From contig JAAXUM010000072.1 in assembly GCA_013336025.1 (NCBI GenBank), positions 1 through 7,503 of the forward strand: a stretch of DNA of 7,503 nucleotides, read 5' to 3'. Every line of letters begins with the position of its first letter. Within the stretch, counting starts at the first letter, position 1. Source of the stretch: Chlorobiaceae bacterium. GTDB lineage: Bacteria; Bacteroidota; Chlorobiia; Chlorobiales; Chlorobiaceae. Position numbers and translations under genes: made by a program. The notes beneath the pieces were generated by a model that made no database searches, was not told the origin of the DNA, and saw only the letters and a program-made list of their open reading frames with translations. This document shows positions 1 to 6,764 of this stretch, in pieces.

Positions 1-387
1 TTCCGGGAACAGCCCTATGAGTGTTGCGGGCTGCTTGCCGGAATCAGTCATGCTGATCACAGAGGGAATATCGAAAATGTCGTTTATGAAATAGCGCCCT
101 GCCGCAATTGCCTGTATTATGGTAAGGAACACGGTTTTGAAATCGGACGTGGGGAGTTTCATGATATTGAGAGAGAAGCACATGCACTCGGTTATGAGAT
201 TGTCGGTTCCTATCATTCGCATATCAATTCACCGGCGGTTCCTTCATGCAATGATATTGATTTTTCCAGTCCCGGTCATACCATGCTGATCATATCGTTG
301 ATAGACGGGGTTCCAAAGGAGGTGACGGCATGGTTGAGAAGAGATTCAGGCGGTTTTCACCAGGAACCGATACGCATTACTCCTTGA
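1..387 (+). CDS. JAMM/Mov34 (M67, Mec+-like) metalloprotease, 3' part
   Basis: The reading frame is open from the first base to a TGA at 385-387, giving the last 128 residues; the start lies left of the window. The zinc-protease JAMM signature is complete. A Glu at visible residue 7 sits in YECCGLLAG, followed by His72-Ser-His74, then seven residues, Ser82 and Asp85 (HSH-x7-S-x2-D). In this family the two His and the Asp bind zinc and the Glu activates water. The NSPAVPS stretch after HSH matches the bacterial Mec+-type branch, whose studied members cleave after the C-terminal Gly-Gly of ubiquitin-like sulfur-carrier proteins. That substrate is only a family-based guess here. A usual length near 140-150 residues implies that little is missing. 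A CxxC pair (Cys34, Cys37) and the Cys8-Cys9 pair are unusual. The gene reads in the same direction as carB, 87 bases downstream. No sulfur-carrier gene is visible in the window. Confidence 0.85.
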   Translation, partial: FREQPYECCGLLAGISHADHRGNIENVVYEIAPCRNCLYYGKEHGFEIGRGEFHDIEREAHALGYEIVGSYHSHINSPAVPSCNDIDFSSPGHTMLIISLIDGVPKEVTAWLRRDSGGFHQEPIRITP

Positions 388-474
388 CTTCGCACCGGAT
401 GTGAACTGAAACTCTGCAAATATTTTGTACATTACGTTCGATTCAGACTTACAAAGTTTAAACCCCTGGAAAAC

Positions 475-1953
475 GTGCCAAAGCGGGAAGATATAAAGTC
501 AATTTTAGTGATCGGAGCTGGCCCGATAGTCATTGGTCAGGCATGTGAATTTGATTATTCCGGAACTCAGGCCTGTCGGGCATTGAAAGAGGATGGGTAC
601 AGGGTTGTGCTGGTCAACAGCAATCCGGCGACCATCATGACCGATATCGAAATGGCTGATGCCACATACATTGAGCCGATTACTCCTGATTATGTCAGAA
701 AAATAATCGAAAAGGAAAAACCTGATGCACTGCTGCCTACCATGGGAGGCCAGACGGCATTGAATACCGCAGTCAGTCTTGCAGAGTCAGGCATTCTTGA
801 ACGCAATGGTGTTGAATTGATCGGCGCAAAGCTGCGTGCAATCAGAAAAGCTGAAAACCGTGAATTTTTCAGCGATGCCATGAAAAAAATCGGTCTTGAA
901 ATGGCCAAGGGTTTTTTTGTCAGGAATGAAAAAGAGGCAAAGGAAGCGCTTGAGGAGATTGGTCTTCCAATTGTTATCCGTCCATCGTTTACGCTTGGCG
1001 GTACCGGAGGAGGATTTGCCGAAACGAAGGCCGACTATTATGATGCGGTACGAAGAGGTCTTGCGGAGAGTCCTATCAGTGAGGTGCTTGTTGAAGAGTG
1101 TCTTGTTGGATGGAAAGAATTCGAACTGGAGGTCATTCGAGATCTTGCAGACAATGTCATAATTGTATGTTCGATTGAAAATGTTGATCCGATGGGCGTT
1201 CATACAGGAGACAGCATTACTGTTGCTCCGGCACAGACGTTGACCGATCGGCAGTATCAGGAGCTGAGAGACGCTTCAGTCAGGATTATAAGGGAGATCG
1301 GTGTTGAAACAGGTGGAAGCAATATCCAGTTTGCCATTCATCCCCGGACCGGCCGCATCGTGGTTATCGAGATGAACCCCCGTGTGTCGAGAAGTTCAGC
1401 CCTTGCCTCCAAAGCGACTGGATTTCCTATAGCCAAGGTGGCTGCCAAACTTGCTGTTGGCTATACGCTTGACGAAATTCTCAATGATATTACCAGAACG
1501 ACTCCTGCAAGCTTTGAACCTGTAATTGATTACTGTGTGGTCAAGGTGCCCCGGTGGGATTTTGAGAAGTTTAAAAATGTCGACGCAAGGCTTGGCGTGC
1601 AGATGAAGTCGGTAGGAGAGGTTATGGCATTTGGCCGCAATTTCAGGGAGGCGTTGCAGAAGTCGCTGCGTGGTCTTGAAATAGGGCGGGCAGGGCTGGG
1701 CGCTGACGGCAAGGATATTATGAATGTGATTGACATGACCCAGCAGCAGAAGCAGTTTGCCAAAGCTGATATTCTTGATAAAATCAGAATACCCAAAGCC
1801 GACAGGATGTTTTATCTCCGTTATGCATTTCTTGCTGGAGCTACCATTGATGAGGTATATCAGGCAACGGGAATTGATCCATGGTTTCTGGACAATATCC
1901 GCCAGATTGTCGAATTTGAAACAGGGCTCAGGGAACTGGCCGCTCAGGATTGA
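475..1953 (+). CDS. carB: Carbamoyl-phosphate synthase large chain, N-terminal half (split CarB)
   Basis: The 492-residue product matches only the first half of the roughly 1070-residue CarB. This half uses ATP to make carboxyphosphate from bicarbonate, the first step of carbamoyl phosphate synthesis for pyrimidines and arginine. The ATP-grasp domain spans about residues 1-400. It keeps Arg129, Arg169, Glu215, His243, Gln285, Glu299, Asn301 and Arg303 at the same numbers as in E. coli CarB. Residues from about 400 on match the start of the oligomerization domain and stop near E. coli position 485. The C-terminal carbamate-phosphorylating and allosteric half does not follow; trpC does. Split CarB is known from Methanocaldococcus and Aquifex, so this is probably a natural two-gene arrangement rather than a truncation. 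The start is GTG at 475, chosen because MPKR(x)DIKSI is the typical CarB N terminus. The ribosome site is weak (TGGA at 467-470). Confidence 0.93.
   Translation: MPKREDIKSILVIGAGPIVIGQACEFDYSGTQACRALKEDGYRVVLVNSNPATIMTDIEMADATYIEPITPDYVRKIIEKEKPDALLPTMGGQTALNTAVSLAESGILERNGVELIGAKLRAIRKAENREFFSDAMKKIGLEMAKGFFVRNEKEAKEALEEIGLPIVIRPSFTLGGTGGGFAETKADYYDAVRRGLAESPISEVLVEECLVGWKEFELEVIRDLADNVIIVCSIENVDPMGVHTGDSITVAPAQTLTDRQYQELRDASVRIIREIGVETGGSNIQFAIHPRTGRIVVIEMNPRVSRSSALASKATGFPIAKVAAKLAVGYTLDEILNDITRTTPASFEPVIDYCVVKVPRWDFEKFKNVDARLGVQMKSVGEVMAFGRNFREALQKSLRGLEIGRAGLGADGKDIMNVIDMTQQQKQFAKADILDKIRIPKADRMFYLRYAFLAGATIDEVYQATGIDPWFLDNIRQIVEFETGLRELAAQD
1946..1949 (+). promoter_or_regulatory. Ribosome binding site deciding the trpC start
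   Basis: AGGA lies inside the last codons of carB, nine bases before the ATG at 1959. The alternative in-frame TTG at 1950 would directly abut this site and could not use it, so the ATG is the better start. Confidence 0.6.
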
Positions 1954-1958
1954 GCGAC

Positions 1959-2735
1959 ATGACCTATCTGTCAAGAATTCTCGAAGAGAAGAGGCAAACT
2001 CTGTTTGCGCTGAAACGACAGCGACCGCTTCAGCACTATCTTGAACAGGAAAAGGCGCTTCCGCCGTGCAGGGATTTTGAGGGCAGTCTGAGACGTTCTG
2101 CCGGCAGGATGAAGCTGATAGCCGAAATAAAAAAGGCTTCACCGTCACGTGGTGTTATTGTCAATGATTTCAAGCCGACGGAAATGGCCATGCGTTATAT
2201 GGCGCTTGGTGCGTCGGCTTTTTCTGTACTGACTGAAGAGGTGTTTTTTCAGGGCTCCCCGGATTATCTGAAAGAGGTACATCAAGCCTTTCCTCTGCCG
2301 GTACTGCGCAAGGATTTTATTGTGGATGAATGTCAGATTTACGAGTCACGCCTGATGGGTGCAGATGCCATACTGCTTATTGTTGCGGCTCTTGATCCAC
2401 ACCAGTTACAGGATTATCTTGATTTTGCGCGTCAAACCGGACTTCACGTGCTTGTTGAAGTTCATGATCACAGGGAACTCGATATCGCACTCAATGCCGG
2501 AGCATTGATCATCGGCATCAACAACAGGGATCTTCGGGATTTCAGCGTTAATCTCCATACCTCAACCAGACTGAGGCCATACATACCGGAGGGGGTTGTT
2601 TCTGTTTCGGAAAGTGGCGTTAAAACTGCTGCCGATGCAGCTCTTCTCGATAAAGCATCGTTTGATGCTGTTCTCATCGGCGAAGGGCTGCATGTGAGCG
2701 AAGAGCTTCAGCAGGTTATCTGGACAGAGACTTGA
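1959..2735 (+). CDS. trpC: Indole-3-glycerol-phosphate synthase
   Basis: This 258-residue cytoplasmic TIM-barrel enzyme closes the ring of CdRP (the carboxyphenylamino-deoxyribulose phosphate) to give indole-3-glycerol phosphate in tryptophan synthesis. All catalytic positions of the family are present: Glu56 and Lys58 in AEIKKASPSRG, Lys118 in LRKDFIVD, Glu167 in LVEVHD, Asn188 in INNRDL, and Glu218-Ser219 in VSESG. The phosphate-binding loop near the C terminus (LIGEGLH, residues 239-245) is also there. The length is normal for a monofunctional TrpC, and no TrpF domain is fused. The ATG at 1959 is preferred over the in-frame TTG at 1950, because AGGA at 1946-1949 has correct spacing only for the ATG and the protein then begins MTYLSRILEEK. 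The carB stop is only five bases upstream, so the two are probably co-transcribed. The 3' end overlaps convergent rpe by 20 bases. No tryptophan attenuator or other trp gene is visible. Confidence 0.95.
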   Translation: MTYLSRILEEKRQTLFALKRQRPLQHYLEQEKALPPCRDFEGSLRRSAGRMKLIAEIKKASPSRGVIVNDFKPTEMAMRYMALGASAFSVLTEEVFFQGSPDYLKEVHQAFPLPVLRKDFIVDECQIYESRLMGADAILLIVAALDPHQLQDYLDFARQTGLHVLVEVHDHRELDIALNAGALIIGINNRDLRDFSVNLHTSTRLRPYIPEGVVSVSESGVKTAADAALLDKASFDAVLIGEGLHVSEELQQVIWTET

Positions 2736-3381
2736 GCTTTCTTGCAGCTTCAGCAGGGTCTGCTGCCCTGAAAAACGCTGTTCCGGCGATAAGCGCATCA
2801 GCACCTGCCGCAACCACCTCTCCTGCATTATCTTCAGTTATTCCTCCATCAACAGCAATAATCATTTCCGGGTTTCGATCGCATCTTATTCTGTGAAGCG
2901 CAGATATTTTTTCAACAGAAGAGGGGATAAACGATTGACCGCCAAAACCGGGATTGACAGACATCAGCAGGACGAGATCAAGATCGGGAAGAATTGATTC
3001 AAGTGATGAAAGTGGTGTGCCGGGATTGATGGATACTCCGGCTTTTGCACCAAGGCTTTTAATGAGTTGTATGGTTCGGTGAAGATGGGGACAAGCTTCC
3101 AGATGAACGGTTATCTGATGGGATCCTGCTTTGATGAAATCCGCAATGAAGCGGTCAGGATCAATGATCATCAAATGGGTGTCGATTGTCATGGTTGTGC
3201 ACCGTGAGATAGCCTGCACGATAAACGGCCCAAACGTTATGTTTGGCACGAAAACCCCATCCATGATATCGCAATGCATCCAGTCAGCCCCTGCATTTTC
3301 AGCAACGGCAATGGATGATGCAAGCGCTGTGAAGTCAGCGGAAAGAATTGAGGGTGCAAGAAGAGTTGTTTTTCCCGGCAT
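2716..3381 (-). CDS. rpe: Ribulose-phosphate 3-epimerase
   Basis: The 221-residue product is a full-length cytoplasmic TIM-barrel enzyme that interconverts ribulose 5-phosphate and xylulose 5-phosphate in the pentose phosphate and related pathways. The N terminus LAPSILSADF (residues 8-17) is diagnostic. The metal ligands are His36 and Asp38 (MHCDIMDG), His69 (DTHLM) and Asp178 (AVDGGI). Asp38 and Asp178 are also the acid-base pair of the family. The flexible active-site loop MSVNPGFGGQSF (140-151) and the phosphate-binding GADALIAGTAFF segment (193-204) are intact. It starts at the ATG at 3381 with no clear Shine-Dalgarno sequence. It lies 48 bases behind the Omp85 gene on the same strand and may be the last gene of that transcript. 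Its TAA lies inside the 3' end of trpC. Confidence 0.96.
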   Translation of the reverse strand: MPGKTTLLAPSILSADFTALASSIAVAENAGADWMHCDIMDGVFVPNITFGPFIVQAISRCTTMTIDTHLMIIDPDRFIADFIKAGSHQITVHLEACPHLHRTIQLIKSLGAKAGVSINPGTPLSSLESILPDLDLVLLMSVNPGFGGQSFIPSSVEKISALHRIRCDRNPEMIIAVDGGITEDNAGEVVAAGADALIAGTAFFRAADPAEAARKLKSLSR

Positions 3382-3429
3382 TGTACAGGCAGACTTGATG
3401 GTGGATAAAAGATGTTTGAATGGTAAATA

Positions 3430-5661
3430 TTAAAAAGTCTCGCCTATTCCAAAATGGAAGGTGAAATCAAGAGGGTTGAAATCCGATATTTTCCATGGAT
3501 GCTCATCACCGGGATCATGGAGTTTATAGGCGAAATCAAAGCGCAGTGGACCAATCGGTGAACCAATACGAAGGCCGGCACCACAGTCCCATGCAAAATC
3601 CCGGGTCAGGGATCTGAGATTAAATGCATAAGGGCCGGTATTGTCCCAGATATTGCCGATATCGGTAAAAAAGGTTATCCCGGAAGACTGGCCGAGGAAT
3701 TTGAAAAATTTCAATCGATACTCAAGACCAAGCTCAAGCTTGATATTGGCTCCGAAATTGGCCGCAGCTTCGCTGTTGCTTCTGCCCGGCCCGAGGGTGT
3801 TGTACATCCATCCTCGCATGGAGTTGGCGCCGCCCGCATAAAAACGGCGCTCTTCGGGCGTTGCACCAGCTTTGCCATAAGGGATCATGTAGCCAAGATG
3901 GAGTCTTCCGGCAAGCTGGTGGCTGTCCGAAAGATTTCTTGTCATTCCAAGTTTTGTTTCGAGTTTTACGTATTGGGAGTAGGTTGTTCCGAATATCTGG
4001 GGGTTTTTGTCACTGAATCCATCGTAATGCTTTGTATCGAGATAGTTGTCGATCAGCCATGCAATACCGCCGGCTTCCTCAAGAAGAAGGTCGAGATTCC
4101 AGATGTTTTTGCCTGGCGCTGCCGAGGCACTGTTAGTCGTATTGTAACGAAGTCTGATTGACTGGTTTACTCGTGCTTCAAGAAGACTGTCTATGCCTGC
4201 GTTGACGGCTGCGTCATCAGTCGGGTCAATTCCTATATTGGTGGCAAGATCATTTTTAAAGAGTTGTCTGAATCCTTTCAGTGAGTCTTTCTTGATCCAT
4301 TCGAAGTCAAAAAAATCAAAGTTGATTCGTGATGCTTTGCCGATTTTTGCGCTGTAGGTACCACGAATCAAACCGATCTGAGTAGAAAGCAGTATAGGCA
4401 GTTTTGCTGCAGAATATTCCAGATAGGCGGAGTAGCTGTTTCCTGGTTTGGAGATGTCCGGCATGACGAGACTGCTTTTCAGGCTGAATTCAAAAGGGAT
4501 GACTTTTGCGTACTGATCATCACTCAGATTTGAAAGTAACGTCTTGCTGTATCCGGCTTGTGTTCCAAACTCTGTGGCGGCGCTGAACTGCTCTGCTCCT
4601 CCAAACAGGTTTCTGTTTTCATAGGCAATGGATCCTCCGAAAAAAACGGATCCATACCGGTTGTCGACAAGGAGCTTTGGTTCTATCTGGTGTTTTGGTG
4701 CAGGTTCGAGATTAATCGAGGTATAGAGCTTTCCGGATTTTACGGAATCAGGCTTGACAGAGATGGAAGAAAAAACATTGGTTGCCCCTAAATTCTGTAA
4801 GGTTTCCTTTTCAAGGCTCTCTTTTGTCAATCGGCCAGGACGCATTGCCGTCAGCCTCGATATAAGCTCAGGATTGATCCTCTGCCTGCCGTAAATAACA
4901 ACGGTTACACTGTCATTAAGAAAAGTGGTTTTCTGGCCAGTGGTATTACTTTTGAATGGATTCTGTACGACAGCCTGAATGCCTCCATAGGTGAGTCGTT
5001 CAGGAAGCCTGAGCTTGAACAATATTCCGGCGTGCGTTCCGACTGTATCTACCTTTATGCGAATGCTGTCTTCATGGAAAAAGGCATATCCCTCTTCACG
5101 AAAGAAATCGATGGTCCGATCTCTTTCCATAATTAACCGTTCTACGGAAAACACGGCATCTGTTTTTATAACACTTTTTTGCAGATACTGTGTTCTGGGT
5201 CCATCAGCAATTGATTCCAGACCTTCATAGGCAAGGGAGTCGATTCTTGATGGTTCATTTTCGCGTATGTTGATTGCTATATCAACTTTTTTCCCGTTGT
5301 TCCGTGGTGCAATTGATGATGCGACTTCGGCAAAAAAATATCCTTTGTAGGTATAGAGCTTTTTGATGAGAGAGAGGTCTTTCTGGAGATCTTCCGGTAT
5401 AAACGGTTTTTTTGCACCACCGAAAATGCCAAGTCCAAGAAAAGAAGAGTGGGTTGAGGTCGTGATGATCTGGAGAAGCTCATCACGCGATATGGCCTTG
5501 TTTCCGCTGAATCGGATTTTATTGACGTACACAGAAGGAGACAGCGCTTCCGTACTGTCTGCCAATTTATTTTTGGCCGCAGCAGGAAGCGCAATTCCAC
5601 AAAAAAATGACAGTGCCAGGCACTGTAGTATTACACGGAAGACAATTTTATAAAATAGCAC
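3430..5661 (-). CDS. Omp85 family outer-membrane protein (BamA/TamA-like)
   Basis: The 743-residue product begins with a signal peptide (hydrophobic stretch about residues 7-27, likely cleavage after LPAAA at 29; no lipobox). Three POTRA-like modules follow, roughly 44-134, 137-220 and 223-318, the first opening with VYVNKIRFSGNKAIS. A beta-barrel of about 420 residues runs from about 325 to the end. The Omp85 loop-6 motif is seen as MRGW (615-618), preceded by RRFYAGGANS. The C terminus has the GSPIGPLRFDFAYKL strand (700-714) and ends in Phe, as expected for a barrel recognised by the BAM machinery. The family inserts or secretes proteins through the outer membrane. Three POTRAs resemble TamA more than the five of proteobacterial BamA, but Chlorobi homologues vary, so I give no gene symbol. 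The start is GTG at 5661, with CAGG seven bases upstream and an in-frame TAA above it. DUF2795 is 16 bases upstream and rpe is 48 bases downstream. Confidence 0.9.
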   Translation of the reverse strand: MLFYKIVFRVILQCLALSFFCGIALPAAAKNKLADSTEALSPSVYVNKIRFSGNKAISRDELLQIITTSTHSSFLGLGIFGGAKKPFIPEDLQKDLSLIKKLYTYKGYFFAEVASSIAPRNNGKKVDIAINIRENEPSRIDSLAYEGLESIADGPRTQYLQKSVIKTDAVFSVERLIMERDRTIDFFREEGYAFFHEDSIRIKVDTVGTHAGILFKLRLPERLTYGGIQAVVQNPFKSNTTGQKTTFLNDSVTVVIYGRQRINPELISRLTAMRPGRLTKESLEKETLQNLGATNVFSSISVKPDSVKSGKLYTSINLEPAPKHQIEPKLLVDNRYGSVFFGGSIAYENRNLFGGAEQFSAATEFGTQAGYSKTLLSNLSDDQYAKVIPFEFSLKSSLVMPDISKPGNSYSAYLEYSAAKLPILLSTQIGLIRGTYSAKIGKASRINFDFFDFEWIKKDSLKGFRQLFKNDLATNIGIDPTDDAAVNAGIDSLLEARVNQSIRLRYNTTNSASAAPGKNIWNLDLLLEEAGGIAWLIDNYLDTKHYDGFSDKNPQIFGTTYSQYVKLETKLGMTRNLSDSHQLAGRLHLGYMIPYGKAGATPEERRFYAGGANSMRGWMYNTLGPGRSNSEAAANFGANIKLELGLEYRLKFFKFLGQSSGITFFTDIGNIWDNTGPYAFNLRSLTRDFAWDCGAGLRIGSPIGPLRFDFAYKLHDPGDEHPWKISDFNPLDFTFHFGIGETF

Positions 5662-5668
5662 ACAACAA

Positions 5669-5672
5669 CCTG
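5669..5672 (-). promoter_or_regulatory. Ribosome binding site for the GTG-started Omp85 gene
   Basis: On the minus strand CAGG lies seven bases before GTG (5661-5659). Together with the in-frame TAA further upstream it supports GTG as the true start; the reading frame has no ATG at its beginning. Confidence 0.5.
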
Positions 5673-5677
5673 TTCTC

Positions 5678-5905
5678 TTAGGTTAGCAGCTCTTCATCTC
5701 CATAACAAAAATCCTCGTCAGTCGGATAATCCGGCCATACTTCATCGATGCTTTCATAGAGCTCATCACTGTCAGGAAGGTCATGCAGGTTTTCAACAAC
5801 CTGCTGCGGCGCCCCTGTTCTGTTGGCGTAGTTGATCAGTTCATCTTTTGTTAACGGCCATGGTGCATCAGCAATATAACGAGCAAGATCCAGGTTCCAG
5901 TACAT
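5678..5905 (-). CDS. Small acidic DUF2795 family protein
   Basis: The 75-residue product has no signal peptide or membrane segment, so it is probably cytoplasmic. It is strongly acidic, with about 19 Asp/Glu against about three Lys/Arg. I recognise the DUF2795 pattern: an N-terminal MYW-LDLARY segment with DAPWPLTKDELINYA (residues 13-27), then GAPQQVVENL (31-40) and the tail YESIDEVWPDYPTDEDF (50-66). Homologues occur in several phyla and, as far as I know, their function is not established. The ATG at 5905 gives the conserved MYW start, though no clear ribosome site precedes it. The gene lies 32 bases after the M23 peptidase stop and 16 bases before the Omp85 start, so it is almost certainly on their transcript. 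That is suggestive of an envelope link but not proof of one. The call as a gene is firm; the role is unknown. Confidence 0.8.
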   Translation of the reverse strand: MYWNLDLARYIADAPWPLTKDELINYANRTGAPQQVVENLHDLPDSDELYESIDEVWPDYPTDEDFCYGDEELLT

Positions 5906-5937
5906 ACTGTTTGTCTTGAATTATTCGGTTGTTAGTG

Positions 5938-6681
5938 TTACGAGTTACTGCCGGTTGCTTCTGTCGAATTCGTTTCGTTCGTAATGAATTTGGATGGACT
6001 GCCACCATTAAAGAAGTAAGCCGTCGGATTAACTTTGACATTGTTTTTGTGGACTTCATAATGAAGGTGGGGGCCAGTCGATACTCCGGAGTTGCCGGTC
6101 AGCGCAATGATTTCTCCACGGTTGATGCGCTGCCCCTGACGAACCAGTGATTTTGACAGATGGGCATAAACAGTTGCAAAACCAAATCCGTGATTGATAA
6201 CGACTTTCTCGCCATATCCCTTATCGTAACCGGAAAATGCTACGACACCGGATCCTGTAGCCTGTACCCTTGTTCCAATGGCAGCAGAAAAATCAACACC
6301 GGCATGAAAGAGCATGGTGTTGTAGACCGGATGGAATCTCTGTCCGAAATTACTTGTGATTGAGCCTGGAACCGGTTTGATGTTTGGAATGGATGAAAAG
6401 AAGTTTTTTCCGGATTCGGTATAATTATCATTGGTCTCCGGACTGTTTTCGTTTTGACGATCAATCTGGAGAATCAGGTGCTCAATCATCTCTTCAGTGC
6501 TTGCAAGAAGTCCTTCAGCTGAAGCAGCAGGCTTCTCTTCAGCAATTGCTGAAGAGATAAGAGAAGAAGAGGGAAAAGAAGAGCAAAGAAATGCTAAAGC
6601 GCCAAAAAAAGCTGATTTGCCAGCTCTTTTAAAATTTCTGCCATGTTCAGACAGAAGGGAAAACCGGTTTTTTGAAAACAT
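5938..6681 (-). CDS. Exported M23/LytM-type metallopeptidase
   Basis: The 247-residue product has an N-terminal signal sequence: a basic stretch (Arg15, Lys18, Arg19, Lys22), a hydrophobic core about 24-45, and a likely cut after SSAIA at 47. It should therefore act in the periplasm. A linker rich in Ser, Glu and Asn runs to about 95. The M23 domain (about 100-225) has the full zinc and catalytic set: His126-x3-Asp130 (HAGVD), His174 (YAHLS), and His205-Leu-His207 (GPHLHYEV). The entry motif SNFGQRFHPV (110-119) is also present. Complete catalytic residues suggest an active peptidoglycan cross-bridge endopeptidase rather than an EnvC/NlpD-type activator. No LysM domain or long coiled coil is seen. 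The start is the ATG at 6681, the first ATG after an in-frame TAG, without an obvious ribosome site. It is the first gene after the predicted promoter at 6732-6761 and precedes DUF2795 by 32 bases. Confidence 0.92.
   Translation of the reverse strand: MFSKNRFSLLSEHGRNFKRAGKSAFFGALAFLCSSFPSSSLISSAIAEEKPAASAEGLLASTEEMIEHLILQIDRQNENSPETNDNYTESGKNFFSSIPNIKPVPGSITSNFGQRFHPVYNTMLFHAGVDFSAAIGTRVQATGSGVVAFSGYDKGYGEKVVINHGFGFATVYAHLSKSLVRQGQRINRGEIIALTGNSGVSTGPHLHYEVHKNNVKVNPTAYFFNGGSPSKFITNETNSTEATGSNS
6534..6557. repeat. 24-bp perfect palindrome in the M23 signal-peptide region
   Basis: The arms TCTCTTCAGC and GCTGAAGAGA flank AATT with no mismatch. In RNA this could fold into a ten-pair stem with a four-base loop, about 125 bases into the M23 coding region. 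It encodes the ISSAIAEE segment around the expected signal cleavage site. A second, 12-bp palindrome (CTTCAGCTGAAG, 6513-6524) shares the CTTCAGC/GCTGAAG arms. There is no T run on either side, so it is not a standard terminator. Confidence 0.7.
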
Positions 6682-6731
6682 GCGGTGTCTGATTGGTTGG
6701 CTGAACTCGAAAGAAGACTATACATTCATCG

Positions 6732-6761
6732 AATATAAATAAACTTTTTCTTATAAGTCAA
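6732..6761 (-). promoter_or_regulatory. Sigma-70-like promoter for the M23-DUF2795-Omp85 run
   Basis: On the minus strand TTGACT (6761-6756, five of six consensus bases) is followed after 18 bases by TATATT (6737-6732, five of six). Transcription would start near 6725, leaving a leader of about 44 bases before the M23 ATG. The element begins only three bases past the polA stop codon, in an AT-rich gap. It is predicted by eye only. Confidence 0.55.
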
Positions 6762-6764
6762 TTG

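Noticed and set aside
388..474. Possible promoter in the gap before carB (TTGTAC at 425-430 with TACAAA at 450-455)
   Set aside because: The -10 match is only four of six and the spacer is 19 bases, so it is not better than chance in this AT-rich gap. A carB promoter may still be here, but I cannot point to it.
787..1203. A 138-codon minus-strand open frame inside carB
   Set aside because: It is antisense to the conserved ATP-grasp core of CarB and has no domain or ribosome site of its own.
1396..2148. A 250-codon open frame on the minus strand across the carB-trpC junction
   Set aside because: It lies wholly opposite two well-conserved genes. Its translation is rich in Cys, Ser and Phe with no recognisable domain, so it is a coding shadow.
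2751..2765. CAGCAG-GGT-CTGCTG hairpin 16 bases past the trpC stop, as a possible terminator
   Set aside because: It is in the Ala/Pro/Glu coding part of the rpe C terminus and no T run follows on the plus strand; the stem is only six pairs.
3382..3429. Separate promoter or terminator between the Omp85 gene and rpe
   Set aside because: No hairpin with a T run and no convincing -35/-10 pair is visible in these 48 bases.
4628..4655. Inverted repeat ATGGATCC / GGATCCAT with a 12-base loop inside the Omp85 gene
   Set aside because: The arms are short, it lies within well-formed barrel coding sequence (GSVFFGGSI), and nothing nearby suggests a function; probably chance.
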